A stretch of DNA of 64,000 bases, taken from NCBI RefSeq assembly GCF_043290135.1, contig NW_027464588.1, forward strand, positions 1,871,501 through 1,935,500, read 5' to 3'. Shown one piece after another: positions 22,170 through 31,584 of the stretch. Positions within the stretch are counted from its first letter, which is position 1. Each line of letters begins with the position of its first letter. The notes beneath the pieces were generated by a model. That model did no database searches. It was not told where the DNA came from and saw nothing but the letters and a program-made list of their open reading frames with translations. The stretch comes from Rhipicephalus microplus (Eukaryota > Arthropoda > Arachnida > Ixodida > Ixodidae). Both the position numbers and the translations under genes were made by a program.

Positions 22170-25100
22170 CGTCCAACTCTTTACACTGTGAGAGGATGTG
22201 GAGACCCGTAAGTGGTTCTCCTCATCTCGAACACAATGGTGGATCTCCGGCAGACAGAATATATGAATGTGTACAGTATGTATGCCCTGTTCTTAGCCTT
22301 GTAAGTGTTATTTCTGTGTGTCGCGATTTAGTGGCGGCCAATGACCAAGTTGTGGCTTAATATCATGTACTTTATTACTTGTGTGTCTATCCCACATGTT
22401 TTGCCAGTAACCTCTGAGCTTTCGTTTCAGGATAGGTTTCATGTCAAGTGCAGGGATTGGTATTGATGCATTAGTGGCATCGTTGCTGGCGGATGCAGCC
22501 AGCTGATCTACCAAAACGTTTCCCTGTATTTCACGGTGCTCTGGCACCCAGAAGACTACAACATGCTGTTTGAATGAGTAGACTGTGCATAAGGGTGAAT
22601 AAAGGGACCCAAGAACTAGGTTTTGGCGTTTCTTAAGTGTTTTAAAGGCTTTCACCACACTCAGAGATTCCGTGTAAATTACCGCTTTTTATAGTTTTAT
22701 ATGTGCAATGTGTTTAACAGCTGCAAGTATTGCGTAGGCTTCTCCCGTAAAAATGCTTGCATCAGGATGCAGGACGCCAGTAACTGAAAAGGATGAGCCA
22801 ATGGCTGCGTATGAAACAGAAGTGTTGGACTTCGACGCATCTGTAAAGAACTCAGGGCATGTGTACTTTTGTTGTAGATCTAGGAAGTATGTGCGGACAT
22901 GTGAAATGGGTGCATGCTTTGTAATCTTTAAAAAAGACATATCACAATCTCTCAATTGCCACTGCCATAGTTTTGGGCATACTGCGAGAGCCATCAGACG
23001 ATATTCGAGTGACCCACCGGTTTCCTTAGAAATGCCCCTCACACGTAGTAAATAGGGTTGTCTCAAAGATAGATGGTTTTCAAACAGAACAGTAGTAGAC
23101 GTGTCATCAATTGTGAAATGTGAAGGGTGGTCTTTGTCTGCCTTCATTTTGAGATAGTATAAAAAAGACATGTAACATCTCTGCAGGTGGAGTGACCATT
23201 CGTTCGATTCCACGTTAAGGCTTTCAACGGGGCTAGTGCGAAAGGCACCCGTAGAGAGGCGAATGCCTTGGTGGTGAATAGAGTCAAGCATCTTTAGGGC
23301 GGTGGGTGTCGCAGTCTGATAGATTATTGCTCCATAATCCAAGCGAGTGCGTACGAGGCTCCTGTACAAGTTCATGAGACACTTCTTGTCACTCCCCCGC
23401 GTAGTGCGTGACAGCACTTTTAGAACATTCATGGTTCTGATGCTCTTGTTTTTTAGATACTTAATGTTTGCTACGAAGGTTAGCTTGGTGTCCAGAATTA
23501 AGCCTAAGAATTTGTATTCAGTGTTAACAGACAGGCGTTGACCGTGTAATTGAATGCCAAGGTCGGGGTGAGCTCCTCTCTTTCTAGAGAACAAGACACA
23601 CGTGTATTTTGGGGGTTTAAATGGAATCTGTTTTCCTCAGCCCATTTGGAGACCTTGTTCAAGCCAAGCTGAACCTACCGCTCACAAATTGCCGGGTTAC
23701 AAGACTTAAATCCAAGCTGGACGTCATCAACATTTGTACAGTAAAACATATTTTGTTGGATAGAAAGACGCCAAGAATTCATTTTAACATTAAAGAGAAT
23801 ACAACTAAGTACACCACCCTGCGGTACTCCTGTTGCTTGGACAAATGTTCGGAAAAGAACACTGCCCACTCTGACACGGAATGTACGATTGGACAAGTAG
23901 CTTTCGATAATAGTAAACATCCTGCCACGAACATCAAGATGGGACAGGTCTCCTAATATTCCGAATCTCCATCTCGTATCACAGGCTTTTTCGATATTGA
24001 GGAACACAGAAAGAAAGTATTGTTTGTGGACGAAGACGTCTCGGTTCTGTGCCTCGATACGTACGAGGTGGTCGGTGGTGGATCTACCCTTTCGGAAGCC
24101 GCATTGGAATGGGTCGAGCAGATTGTTTGTTTCAAGGTAATGTACAAGTCGGCGATTAATCATTTCTTCAAAAAGTTTACACATGCAATGCGTGGCGTTG
24201 TGGTGCAATGGGTAAAGCATCTGCTTCACGTGCATGCTGTCCCGAGTTCGATTACACATGCAACTTGTAAGTGCGATTGGCCTGTAACTACTTACAGAAG
24301 ATGTATCCTTGCTTTGCTTTAAAATCGGAATAATAATGGCTTCTTTCAAGGCAGAGGGGATTTCAACGGAAAAACAAATAGCGATATACAGGGAAAGCAG
24401 GGTTCTTGGCGTTTGAGGAGGCAGTTGTTTTAATATTCCGTATACTATACGGTCCAAACCTGGAGCTGATTTATTGCAGATATATAGCGATGCTTGTAAC
24501 TCAGCCAAACAGAAAGGGTTGTTGTACGACTCATGTTTAGAGGATTTTTGCTGTAGTTTCTCTTTTTCAATTTTTCTTTTGTGTCGTTGAAAAGCTGCAG
24601 TATAATGCGACGAGCTGGACACCTCTTCGAAGTGGGCACCGAGGAAGTTCACCTGGTCTTCCAAGGTGTTCTTTTGTGTGTCTATGAGAGGTAGTGAAGA
24701 TGCGTGTCGTCCTGCTACCTTGCGAACCTTGTTCCAGACTTTAGTTTCTTGTGTATATAAAGTGATGCCTGATAAAAAGGTATGTCAACTTTCTCTCCTA
24801 GCCTACTAGCGCGTTCTCCTTCCTTGGGAGTTTATTTTCTTAAAGCTTTCAAGATTTTCTGATTCAAGATGTGGGCTCAAGATGTTCAAGATGTGGGCTC
24901 AAGAAGATTCAAGATGTGGGCTCTTTTCGATTTAGAAGACACGTGCCAGAAGTAAAAAGGAACCGTTCAATCAGGCGACCTCGAGCATCGCAGCGAGAGT
25001 CACCCCATAGATTGCTATGTGCATTCAAATCTCCAAGAAGAATATAAGGTTCTGGAAGTTCGTCTATGAGGGACTGGAATTCATGCTTTTCAAGACCGTG

Positions 25101-25427
25101 TTGTGGAGGTATGTATAGAGAGCAGATGGTTACGATCTTATTTAAAGGAACTGCTCAAACAGCCACCGCCTCAAGGGATGTTTGTAGTGGTAGGTGTGTG
25201 CATGCAATCCCTTGATTAGCTATAATGACAACACCACTGGATGGCACAATGACATTATTTCAGTCCATTCGAAAGATAACGTATTTGCGTAGAAAGTTAG
25301 TGTGTTTTGGTTTCAAGTGTGTCTCTTGCACACACAGCACTTTTGGTGTATGTTCGTGTAAGAGCTACTGGATATCATCGAGGTTTCTCAGCAGTCCTCT
25401 GAAGTTCCACTCTAGTATTTGTGTCAT
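22170..25427 (-). pseudogene. LINE ORF2: endonuclease, reverse transcriptase, RNase H
   Basis: ORF2 nicks target DNA and copies the element RNA onto it. The start is ATG at 25427, followed by ILEWNFRGLLRNLDDIQ. The endonuclease shows VLCVQETHLKPKH and YILLGDLNAHSNLWG but has at least three in-frame stops. RT (24664-22950) shows YRPIALTSC, FQCGFRKGRSTTDHL, ATGVPQGGVLSCILFN and NVDDVQLG at the catalytic site. RNase H (about 22880-22400) shows EFFTDASKS and FTGEAYAIL, and YTESLS where an Asp is usual. A frameshift lies near 23650 and a stop near 22687. A 75-bp tRNA-like insertion (24189-24263) and a triplicated 20-mer near 24861-24921 are secondary changes. Confidence 0.85.
24177..24263 (+). mobile_element. 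tRNA-like 63-bp insertion with 12-bp TSD inside LINE RT
   Basis: TTACACATGCAA occurs at 24177-24188 and 24252-24263. Between them are 63 bases with a D-arm-like GTGCAATGGGTAAAGC and a B-box-like GAGTTCGATTAC. Net gain is 75 bases, so the RT frame stays open with 25 extra residues just before CKLFEEMINRRL. The host motif (YRPIALTSC then CKLFE) is conserved in LINEs, so this is clearly an addition. The structure is that of a retroposed tRNA or minimal SINE. The parent tRNA is not identified. Confidence 0.75.
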
Positions 25428-25520
25428 TTTAGTCTTGTGTGGTGGTGTGTGTACAAAAGTGTTGCCTTAGGTTACAAGGCCTTTTAGGGGCCCTGTAATT
25501 TGAGTTTTTTTTTTGGCGCG

Positions 25521-26760
25521 CTACAAAGAGCTCCGCCTCTCCTTCGGCGTCTCGGGCGCCGGAGGGGTCGTACTTGTATCCATCGCCTCTTGTGAGGTGG
25601 TGGATGGTGCCTGCTCGGCAGGCACGTTCAGAGAACTTTCGGACCTAACTGCGTTTTCCGTGGTCCGAGGTCCGGCAGACTGGGGAGTCTGCTGGCCCTG
25701 TTTGTTAGGCGGCGGAGCAGTACTGGCTGCTCCAGCCGGTGGCGCTCGTGGCGCGCCCGCATTCTGTGTGACTTTTGCGGGCACAGAAAGATGCGGCGCG
25801 GCGCCCCGGCGCGTCACATCGGCAAAGGAGGGACTGGACTGATGGATGGAGAACCGTTTACGCGCTTCTTGAAAGGACAGATTGAACTTCACTTTAATCT
25901 CAAGGATTTGTTTTTCTTTCTTCCAGATTGGGCACGATCTCGAGTAGGCAGCATGTTCTCCTTCACAGTTCGCACAACATGATGTGTTTGAATTACACGT
26001 ATCTGATGCACACTTATTAGGTGCACATTTTGCGCAAGTATTGCACCCTCTGCAACTTTGTGACCCACGTCCAAAGCTGTGGCACTTGAAACATCTGCGA
26101 GGATTTGGCACATAGGGCCTGACACGGAGCTTACAGTAGCCAGTTTCAATAGAATCAGGTAAGTCACTGGTACCAAAGGTGATGAATATGTGTTTCGTGA
26201 GTGTTTCCTTTTTTGTCTCGTCGTATAACTATTTTTGGGACCTTGACTACATTCTGGTCTTGCCAGCCTTCTAATAATTCACTTTTGGACAGTCCAAGCA
26301 GGTCGTCATCAGAGACCACGCTGCGCACTGTATTCATTGACCTGTGTGGGCCCACTGAGACTGGTACATCCCGAAACGCTGTCATTTTAAGTAAATTGTC
26401 GTATTGGAGCTTGTCGCGAACCTCCAAAAGGAGGTCACCGCTTTCCAACTTCGTTACACGATTTCCTGAGCCTATTGCTTTGGTGAGTGTTTTCGAGACA
26501 AGAAAAGGTGAAATTGCTCAGTCTGTTTTGTTTTCTTTTTGGCTATGGACGACATTAAACTTGGGAAAGAACTGCTTCGGTTTGGAAAGAAGAAACGGTT
26601 CTTCGGTGCGCCACCTTTTGGGTCGGTGATCAGGGAGAGGGGGGGAAAGTTGGCCATACATATTGTGAACAGTTTGGCGGCGATGGTGGCCACCCACCAC
26701 CGAGCCCAACAAGAGGACGCTACTAGGTTGAATAGTGAACACTTGGAGACGCCAGCCATG
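25521..26760 (-). pseudogene. LINE ORF1, gag-like RNA-binding protein, frameshifted
   Basis: ORF1 would coat the element RNA. Pieces lie in three frames. The N-part reads NRVTKLESGDLLLEVR and KMTAFRDVPVSVGPHRSMN (26480-26170). The middle reads LRVRPYVPNPRRCFKC (about 26100). It has clustered cysteines (CFKCHSFGRGSQSC, CAKCAPNKC, CCANCEGEHAAYSRSC), a degraded set of three knuckles in which one His is replaced by Arg. The C-part (25990-25521) is Pro/Ala/Ser/Thr-rich. The stop at 25521 lies about 90 bases before ORF2. Confidence 0.75.
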
Positions 26761-27180
26761 CATCGCTGCTATAATCGAATATAACTACCCAAGGTTGGGT
26801 AACTACACATTGTTAACCCTCGCCGCCAGAAAATTTAAAAGTAAGCAGAAAAGAAGATGACAGGACAGATAAAAAGTGAGAGATAAAGACGAAGATGTAG
26901 GTAGAGAGAGATAGGAAAAGGTGACTGCCGATTTCCCTGGGTGGGTCAGCCCAGGGGTGCCGTCTACGTGAAGCCGGGGCCAAAGGGGTGTGTTGCCTGT
27001 GCCGGGGGGCCTTAAAGGTCCAATCACCCAGCGTCGGCTCGACCCCCAGGATCCTTTTTCCTCTGGCACGGCAGAGCCACGCACGGCTAGGCGTGGGAGG
27101 GAGTCGTAACTCCCCCGTTAGCTCGGGTCCGTGGTGTCGCTACGCACGAAACGCCTACTTACGCAGACGCCAATGTGGGG
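26761..27180 (-). promoter_or_regulatory. LINE 5' UTR with internal promoter region (inferred)
   Basis: Lies between the upstream TSD and ORF1, with no open frame. I inferred a promoter only from its position. No motif was recognised. Confidence 0.4.
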
Positions 27181-27430
27181 TACCAAATTTGGTGTTACGT
27201 GACATCAATGGATGACGAAGTAGCTCCACATATACTAAATTTGGTATCACGTGGCGTGAATAGATGACAAAGGTAAACGACACATCTAAACATGATTATC
27301 ATGACACGGAAATGTTGTGTGGCGTAATTTACCTCCACCTCGTAACAATGTGCTGATTTTAAAATGACATACCAACCTTCCTCATTCGTGCTTCTCATAT
27401 CATCGATTCCCTCTGTACATGAGATCTGCC
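27181..27430 (+). mobile_element. 145-bp-unit repeat, copy D, right half
   Basis: Continues the copy cut at 21750: TACCAAATTTGGTGTTACG and a second unit (ACATATACTAAATTTGGTAT). The terminal region with GATTTTAAAATGACAT and CTCATTCGTGCTTCTC matches the reverse complement of the left end of copy A, ending near GATCTGCC (27421-27428). Confidence 0.7.
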
Positions 27431-27491
27431 AATTTTTTATTTTTTTTCATTCTTTTTAGGTTCACCACTCGTCTGGGTACAAACCCTTATA

Positions 27492-27758
27492 AAGAAGTGT
27501 AAATATTGATTAATTTGCGGGGTTTAACGTCCCAAAAGCACCATATGAATATGAGAGACGCCGTAGTGGAGGGCTACGGAAATTTCAACCACCTGGGGTT
27601 CTTTAACGTGCACCCAAATCTGAGCATACGGGCCTACAACATTTCCGCCTCCTTCGGAAATGCAGCCGCCGCAGCCGAGATTCGATCCCGCGACCTGCAG
27701 GTCAGCAGCAAAGTATCCTAGCCACTAGACCACCGCAGCGGGGCAAGAAGTATAAATA
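27492..27758 (-). mobile_element. Ruka-like SINE, copy 4, with TSD
   Basis: Minus orientation, with its tail (ATTGATTAATTTGCGGGG) near 27505 and its tRNA head (A box CTAGTGGCTAGG) near 27715-27730. Flanked by AAGAAGTGTAAATA (27492-27505) and AAGAAGTATAAATA (27745-27758), a 14-bp TSD with one mismatch. Confidence 0.85.
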
Positions 27759-28039
27759 GAAACCTTTGTTGAGTTTAAAAAAATTAGAAGAGCTGTGTGA
27801 ACACGGTTTGGTTCTCGAGGGCAGTGTCGCTCAATACCATATGCACGCATGTACAAGATGTCTCGACAACAAAATGTTAAGGCAAAAACAAACAAACAAA
27901 AAAGAAAAACAATGGCTTACCGCAGCTGTATGAGACAAACGAAATATTCAATTTACAGCCTATAGTGTGTGTTTCGTTACGTTGTAGATCGAGGGTGTCC
28001 GCAAAGACAGATCCGATTTTTTGAGGCAACGTACATGCA
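27759..28039. other. Unassigned spacer
   Basis: No feature is recognised. Confidence 0.35.
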
Positions 28040-28126
28040 GTACATGCAGTATGGCGGAACATGGGAGAGGCCTTTGTCCTGCAGTGGACGTAGTCAGGCT
28101 GATGATGATGATGATGATGACATGGA
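28040..28126 (+). mobile_element. RTE-like LINE extreme 3' end
   Basis: GGGAGAGGCCTTTGTCCTGC and GTGGACGTAGTCAGGCTGAT followed by GAT repeats match the 3' end of the LINE fragment at 55190-55675 (GAGAGGCCTTTGCTCTGCAG). Such GAT-tailed ends are typical of RTE-type LINEs. Confidence 0.6.
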
Positions 28127-28148
28127 GTACATGGTGACTTTTTCCGGC

Positions 28149-28438
<290 letters not shown>

Positions 28439-28528
<90 letters not shown>
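28439..28528. repeat. (TA)n microsatellite
   Basis: 90 bp TA tract at the 3' end of the Penelope-like element. Confidence 0.97.
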
Positions 28529-28530
<2 letters not shown>

Positions 28531-28532
28531 GA

Positions 28533-28602
28533 TATGGCACAACGGGAGCCGGGAGCATTGTCAACAAGGATAAATATATTTATTTCCCAACAGTTTCGGG
28601 AG
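28533..28602 (-). repeat. PLE1 terminal repeat, left copy
   Basis: ATGGCACAACGGGAG, TTGTCAACAAGG and ATAAATATATTTATTTCCCA, the inverted partner of 31294-31351. An 8-bp duplication (GGGAGCC/GGGAGC) distinguishes it. Confidence 0.8.
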
Positions 28603-28626
28603 GGGTCCTCCCTTCATCAGGGGATG
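28590..28626 (-). ncRNA. Hammerhead-ribozyme-like motif in the PLE1 3' UTR
   Basis: On the minus strand CTGATGA (28620-28614) is followed by an A, a stem GGGAGG/CCTCCC with a 3-base loop, and GAAAC (28597-28593). This is the order core - helix II - core of a hammerhead. PLEs are known to carry hammerheads near their ends. The extra A before helix II and the unproven helix III and cleavage site leave activity open. Confidence 0.4.
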
Positions 28627-29188
28627 AGTTATACTGACATGAACTTCCAAACTTTGTTGCTGCCGCGTCCCTCTCGCCTTGAAAGATGTTTGCGAGAGTG
28701 AGAGGGAACTAAAAAAAGGAAAGAAAGAGAATAAAAAGAGAAAAAAAGCGGAGGGAAGAAAAAAGACGAAAAGAAAAAAAAGAAAAAAAGAGAAAGAAAG
28801 AAAAGAAAGAAAGTAAAAAAGAACCACTGTCAACACTGAGAACGAAACCAACTGTCCGTGTACGTCCTCATCCGGTTTTTATCACGCGCTGTTCAGTTCT
28901 CGACATGTGTCGGGCCACCCAAGATTGTCGCCGCGGTGGCGGGAAGGGTCCGTGACGGCGTGCGTAAAGAAAGGGTTTCCCCTTAATGGGTCGGTCGGCT
29001 CTTTACCTTTAATCTTCGTCCGTTTCCCTTCAATGGTCATCAAGTGGTAGGCGAACATAAACACTTTGTATGTGTATGGGAAAAAAGAAAAAAAAGGAAA
29101 AAAAAGAAAAACAAAAAACAAGAAAGGACAGTGTACACGTACGAGTCAGTCAGAAAAAACAAGCATGGTCTCCAGCTATCAATCTTTG

Positions 29189-31171
29189 TCACCAATTTCC
29201 TCCTGGTGGGAGGCAGGAGAGTTCTCGGAGGCAGGAGAGTTTTTCGGGGTCCTTGTTGATGCCGGCTACTAATGTTCGAAATTTGAAAATAAAATATGCC
29301 TCACGCTGTTCGCGCTCGCGCCTGTTTGAGAAACCGGACTGCAAAAGAGTTACACTGATATTTTCAAAACTGTGGTTTGGCAGGCGCAGTTGTCCAGATA
29401 AAGGTAGCTTCGGCAGTGAAGTGGCGTGGTACCGGTGATTACTGTACCGCAGCCGAAACGGCGTGTCTGTTTGCGTGTCTGTTTGGCCGATATATTCTTG
29501 TCCGCAGATGTCGCAATGTAGCATGTATATTACGTTACTGGAGTCACAATTAAGGCTTTCAGTTATGCAGAATTTGAAATCCGAGAAGTTCGCTTTGGAT
29601 TCACGTGTTGGGACCATCTGTGGGCATACCTTGCATCGAGCTTTTCCGCAGGGATGGCACCCTGATTGAATTTTGGGGGTGTTTGTTTTTGCTCTGACAA
29701 GAATGTTTTTCAGATTTTTATCCCTGCGGTACACCACGTGAGGTGGCTTCGCGAAAATAGAAGTTAGTCGTTTGCTTTGCCTGATTATGTTGAAATGGCG
29801 GGAAAGTATGTTGTTGATTCGTGGCGCTGATGAGGAGTAAGTTAGTAGAAGGTTCGTTTGGGAAGTCGTTTTAGATACTCTGTTTGGTCCCTTAATTATA
29901 TCATTCCTGTTCACGTTGCGAGCACGTAGTATGGCATCGTCAATAATGTCTTCCGGATAGTTTTGTTTCAATAAGGAATGCTTTAGGTGTTCCGCGTATC
30001 TGTCAAATTCCCACATATCGGTGCATATTCTTCGGTACCGGTAGGCCTGAGAATATAGAATACCCGTTTTGCACTGCTTTGGGTGGCTGCTGTTAAAATC
30101 TAGGTACATTTGATGGTCTGTAGGCTTTTTGTAAAGGTTTGTTGACAAGCGGTCAGTTTTGACCATGACAGTGACGTCCAAAAAGTTAATGCTAGTTTTG
30201 GAAATTTTGTGCATGAGTTTAATTGACGGGTGGCACTTGTTAAAATACTCTATGAAGCGGAAAAGACTTTCCTCATCATGGTTCCATATCATAAAAATAT
30301 CGTCTGAGTATCTTCTGTAGTAGAAAGGTTTCAAGGTGCATCCCTCAATGAATGTGATTTCAAGAGAAGCCATAAAGGTGCTCGCGAAGTTTGGGGCCAT
30401 TTTCGTGCCCATTGCAGTGCCACTGACCTGAAGGAAATGCTTGCCATTGAACTCAAAATGGTTATAATTTAGTACAAGTTCAAGAAGTGCAAACAGTACC
30501 TCGCCACTTACACTAGTTGATGAGTCAGATTTTACATATTCAGAAAACATAGCCGCTATTCCGTCATGGTGGGGTATGTTGGTGTACAGTGAGCAGACGT
30601 CCATGGTCACCAGAAAACTGCCACCTGGGATGTCGAGACTTGAAGTTTCGCAGATGAAGTGGTTTGTGTCTTTTAGGTAATAGGGAACATTTGGGTGGAT
30701 GTTTTTTATTAAGGTATTGATGAATGCTGATATATTTTCTGTTGATGTGCTGTTACTGGATACTATTGGACGTCCCGGATTGTCTGCTTTGTGTATTTTG
30801 GGCAGAAAATAGAATCGACCGGGAACAGAATGGGCCGGTAACATTGCTTTTAACATTTTGCCGGTAATTTTCTCGTCCCGGCGGAGATTGTTTAGGGTTA
30901 CTTTTATCTCCCTTTCAAATTCGGGAGTCGGGTCCGTTGGAAGTTCTTTGTAAAATTTTGTGTCTGATAGTTGTCGTTCCCCTTCCTTTAGGTAGTCCGA
31001 CGTGTGTAGAATTACTATGCAGCCCCCTTTATCAGCCGGTTTGATGGTAATTCCAGTGTTTTTTCGTAGTTCATCGAGTGCCCTTCGTTCTGACTTTGAT
31101 ATGTTGTTTCGAAATGGCCGATTTTTTTCATACGCTCTGATGATATCTTTTCGAACTGCTGATATATACAT
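29189..31171 (-). CDS. PLE1 reverse transcriptase and GIY-YIG endonuclease
   Basis: 660 codons, one open frame. RT: PADKGGCIVIL (about residue 45), FYFLPKIHK (about 120), MDVCSLYTNIPH (about 190), GTAMGTKMAPNFAS (about 255) and the catalytic RRYSDDIFMIW (about 288). A linker with SAPRINNILSRHF and a cysteine cluster (GCHPCGKARCKVC, about 510) leads to the GIY-YIG nuclease, VIYMLHCDICGQEYIGQT (about 544-560), and its arginine helix RLRYSNHRYHA. This order (RT, then C-terminal GIY-YIG) defines Penelope elements with endonuclease. A 12-bp duplication after YIGQT adds TQTD. The N-terminus seems short and no start context is seen, so the true ORF may begin upstream or be truncated. Confidence 0.9.
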   Translation of the reverse strand: MYISAVRKDIIRAYEKNRPFRNNISKSERRALDELRKNTGITIKPADKGGCIVILHTSDYLKEGERQLSDTKFYKELPTDPTPEFEREIKVTLNNLRRDEKITGKMLKAMLPAHSVPGRFYFLPKIHKADNPGRPIVSSNSTSTENISAFINTLIKNIHPNVPYYLKDTNHFICETSSLDIPGGSFLVTMDVCSLYTNIPHHDGIAAMFSEYVKSDSSTSVSGEVLFALLELVLNYNHFEFNGKHFLQVSGTAMGTKMAPNFASTFMASLEITFIEGCTLKPFYYRRYSDDIFMIWNHDEESLFRFIEYFNKCHPSIKLMHKISKTSINFLDVTVMVKTDRLSTNLYKKPTDHQMYLDFNSSHPKQCKTGILYSQAYRYRRICTDMWEFDRYAEHLKHSLLKQNYPEDIIDDAILRARNVNRNDIIKGPNRVSKTTSQTNLLLTYSSSAPRINNILSRHFNIIRQSKRLTSIFAKPPHVVYRRDKNLKNILVRAKTNTPKIQSGCHPCGKARCKVCPQMVPTRESKANFSDFKFCITESLNCDSSNVIYMLHCDICGQEYIGQTDTQTDTPFRLRYSNHRYHATSLPKLPLSGQLRLPNHSFENISVTLLQSGFSNRREREQREAYFIFKFRTLVAGINKDPEKLSCLRELSCLPPGGNW

Positions 31172-31293
31172 ATTGAGGTGTTTGTCCCTCTGCTCACCTG
31201 GACACTATGATTTGTCACCACCAATCAATCTATTCTCGTCCGTACAGTCCTTGCGATCATGAAAGTATTCACGGAGGCGGAGATTGGGACTGT

Positions 31294-31351
31294 TGGGAAA
31301 TAAATATATTTATCCTTGTTGACAACGCTCCCGTTGTGCCATATCCCATAC
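31294..31351 (+). repeat. PLE1 terminal repeat, right copy, inverted
   Basis: ACTGTTGGGAAATAAATAT and CCTTGTTGACAACGCTCCCG, in plus orientation, opposite to the coding strand. The CTGATGA part is absent here. Confidence 0.85.
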
Positions 31352-31389
31352 CTTCACGAAGACTAACTGGCCCATGGAATTATTACTCC

Positions 31390-31392
<3 letters not shown>

Positions 31393-31429
<37 letters not shown>
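31393..31429. repeat. (TA)n microsatellite
   Basis: 36 bp TA tract that ends at the first base of the Ty3 #2 5' LTR. Confidence 0.95.
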
Positions 31430-31432
<3 letters not shown>

Positions 31433-31564
31433 CACAGGTAATATATATGAGCCATCAATTGTAGGGGAATCCCTTGGAAGTGAAGAAAGAAGAGTGCTTT
31501 TGCGTCCTGGTCTGAGGGCAAGCAAGACATCGATTCGTCGCTGTCTGTTATTACGTTCGCGGCA
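31430..31564 (+). repeat. Ty3 #2 5' LTR
   Basis: 135 bp. A few differences from the 3' LTR are visible (for example GTAATATATATGAG here against GTAATGGGTAAGAG). Confidence 0.92.
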
Positions 31565-31584
31565 CTGGTGGAGGTGCTGGGTAA

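Larger units (their letters stand above)
21751..27180 (-). mobile_element. I-like LINE, near full length, decayed, with TSD
   Basis: A non-LTR retrotransposon, read on the minus strand: 5' UTR (27180-26761), gag-like ORF1 (about 26760-25521), ORF2 with endonuclease, RT and RNase H (25427-22170), a 3' UTR and a (CAT)n tail. It sits between direct repeats TACCAAATTTGGTG at 21737-21750 and 27181-27194, which restore the interrupted dispersed repeat exactly. RNase H in ORF2 plus CCHC knuckles in ORF1 point to the I group. In-frame stops and frameshifts show it is inactive. Confidence 0.85.
28529..31351 (-). mobile_element. Penelope-like element (PLE) 1 with inverted ends
   Basis: The element encodes RT and GIY-YIG endonuclease on the minus strand (29189-31171), followed by a purine-rich 3' UTR with AAAAAGAAAAAA tracts (28700-28810). 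Its 3' end contains CTGATGA..GAAAC and the box AAATAAATATATTTATCC. The same terminal sequence occurs in the opposite orientation at 31294-31351, upstream of the ORF, so the element is bounded by inverted terminal repeats. Inverted or partial terminal repeats are known in PLEs. Confidence 0.85.

Noticed and set aside
28561..28851. Phe/Ser/Leu-rich frame in the PLE 3' UTR as a protein
   Set aside because: It is a purine-tract translation (AAAGAAA on the other strand) and lies in the 3' UTR of the element.
31294..31351. Third hammerhead-like motif at the right PLE1 end
   Set aside because: The CTGATGA and helix II part is missing there; only the terminal box is shared.
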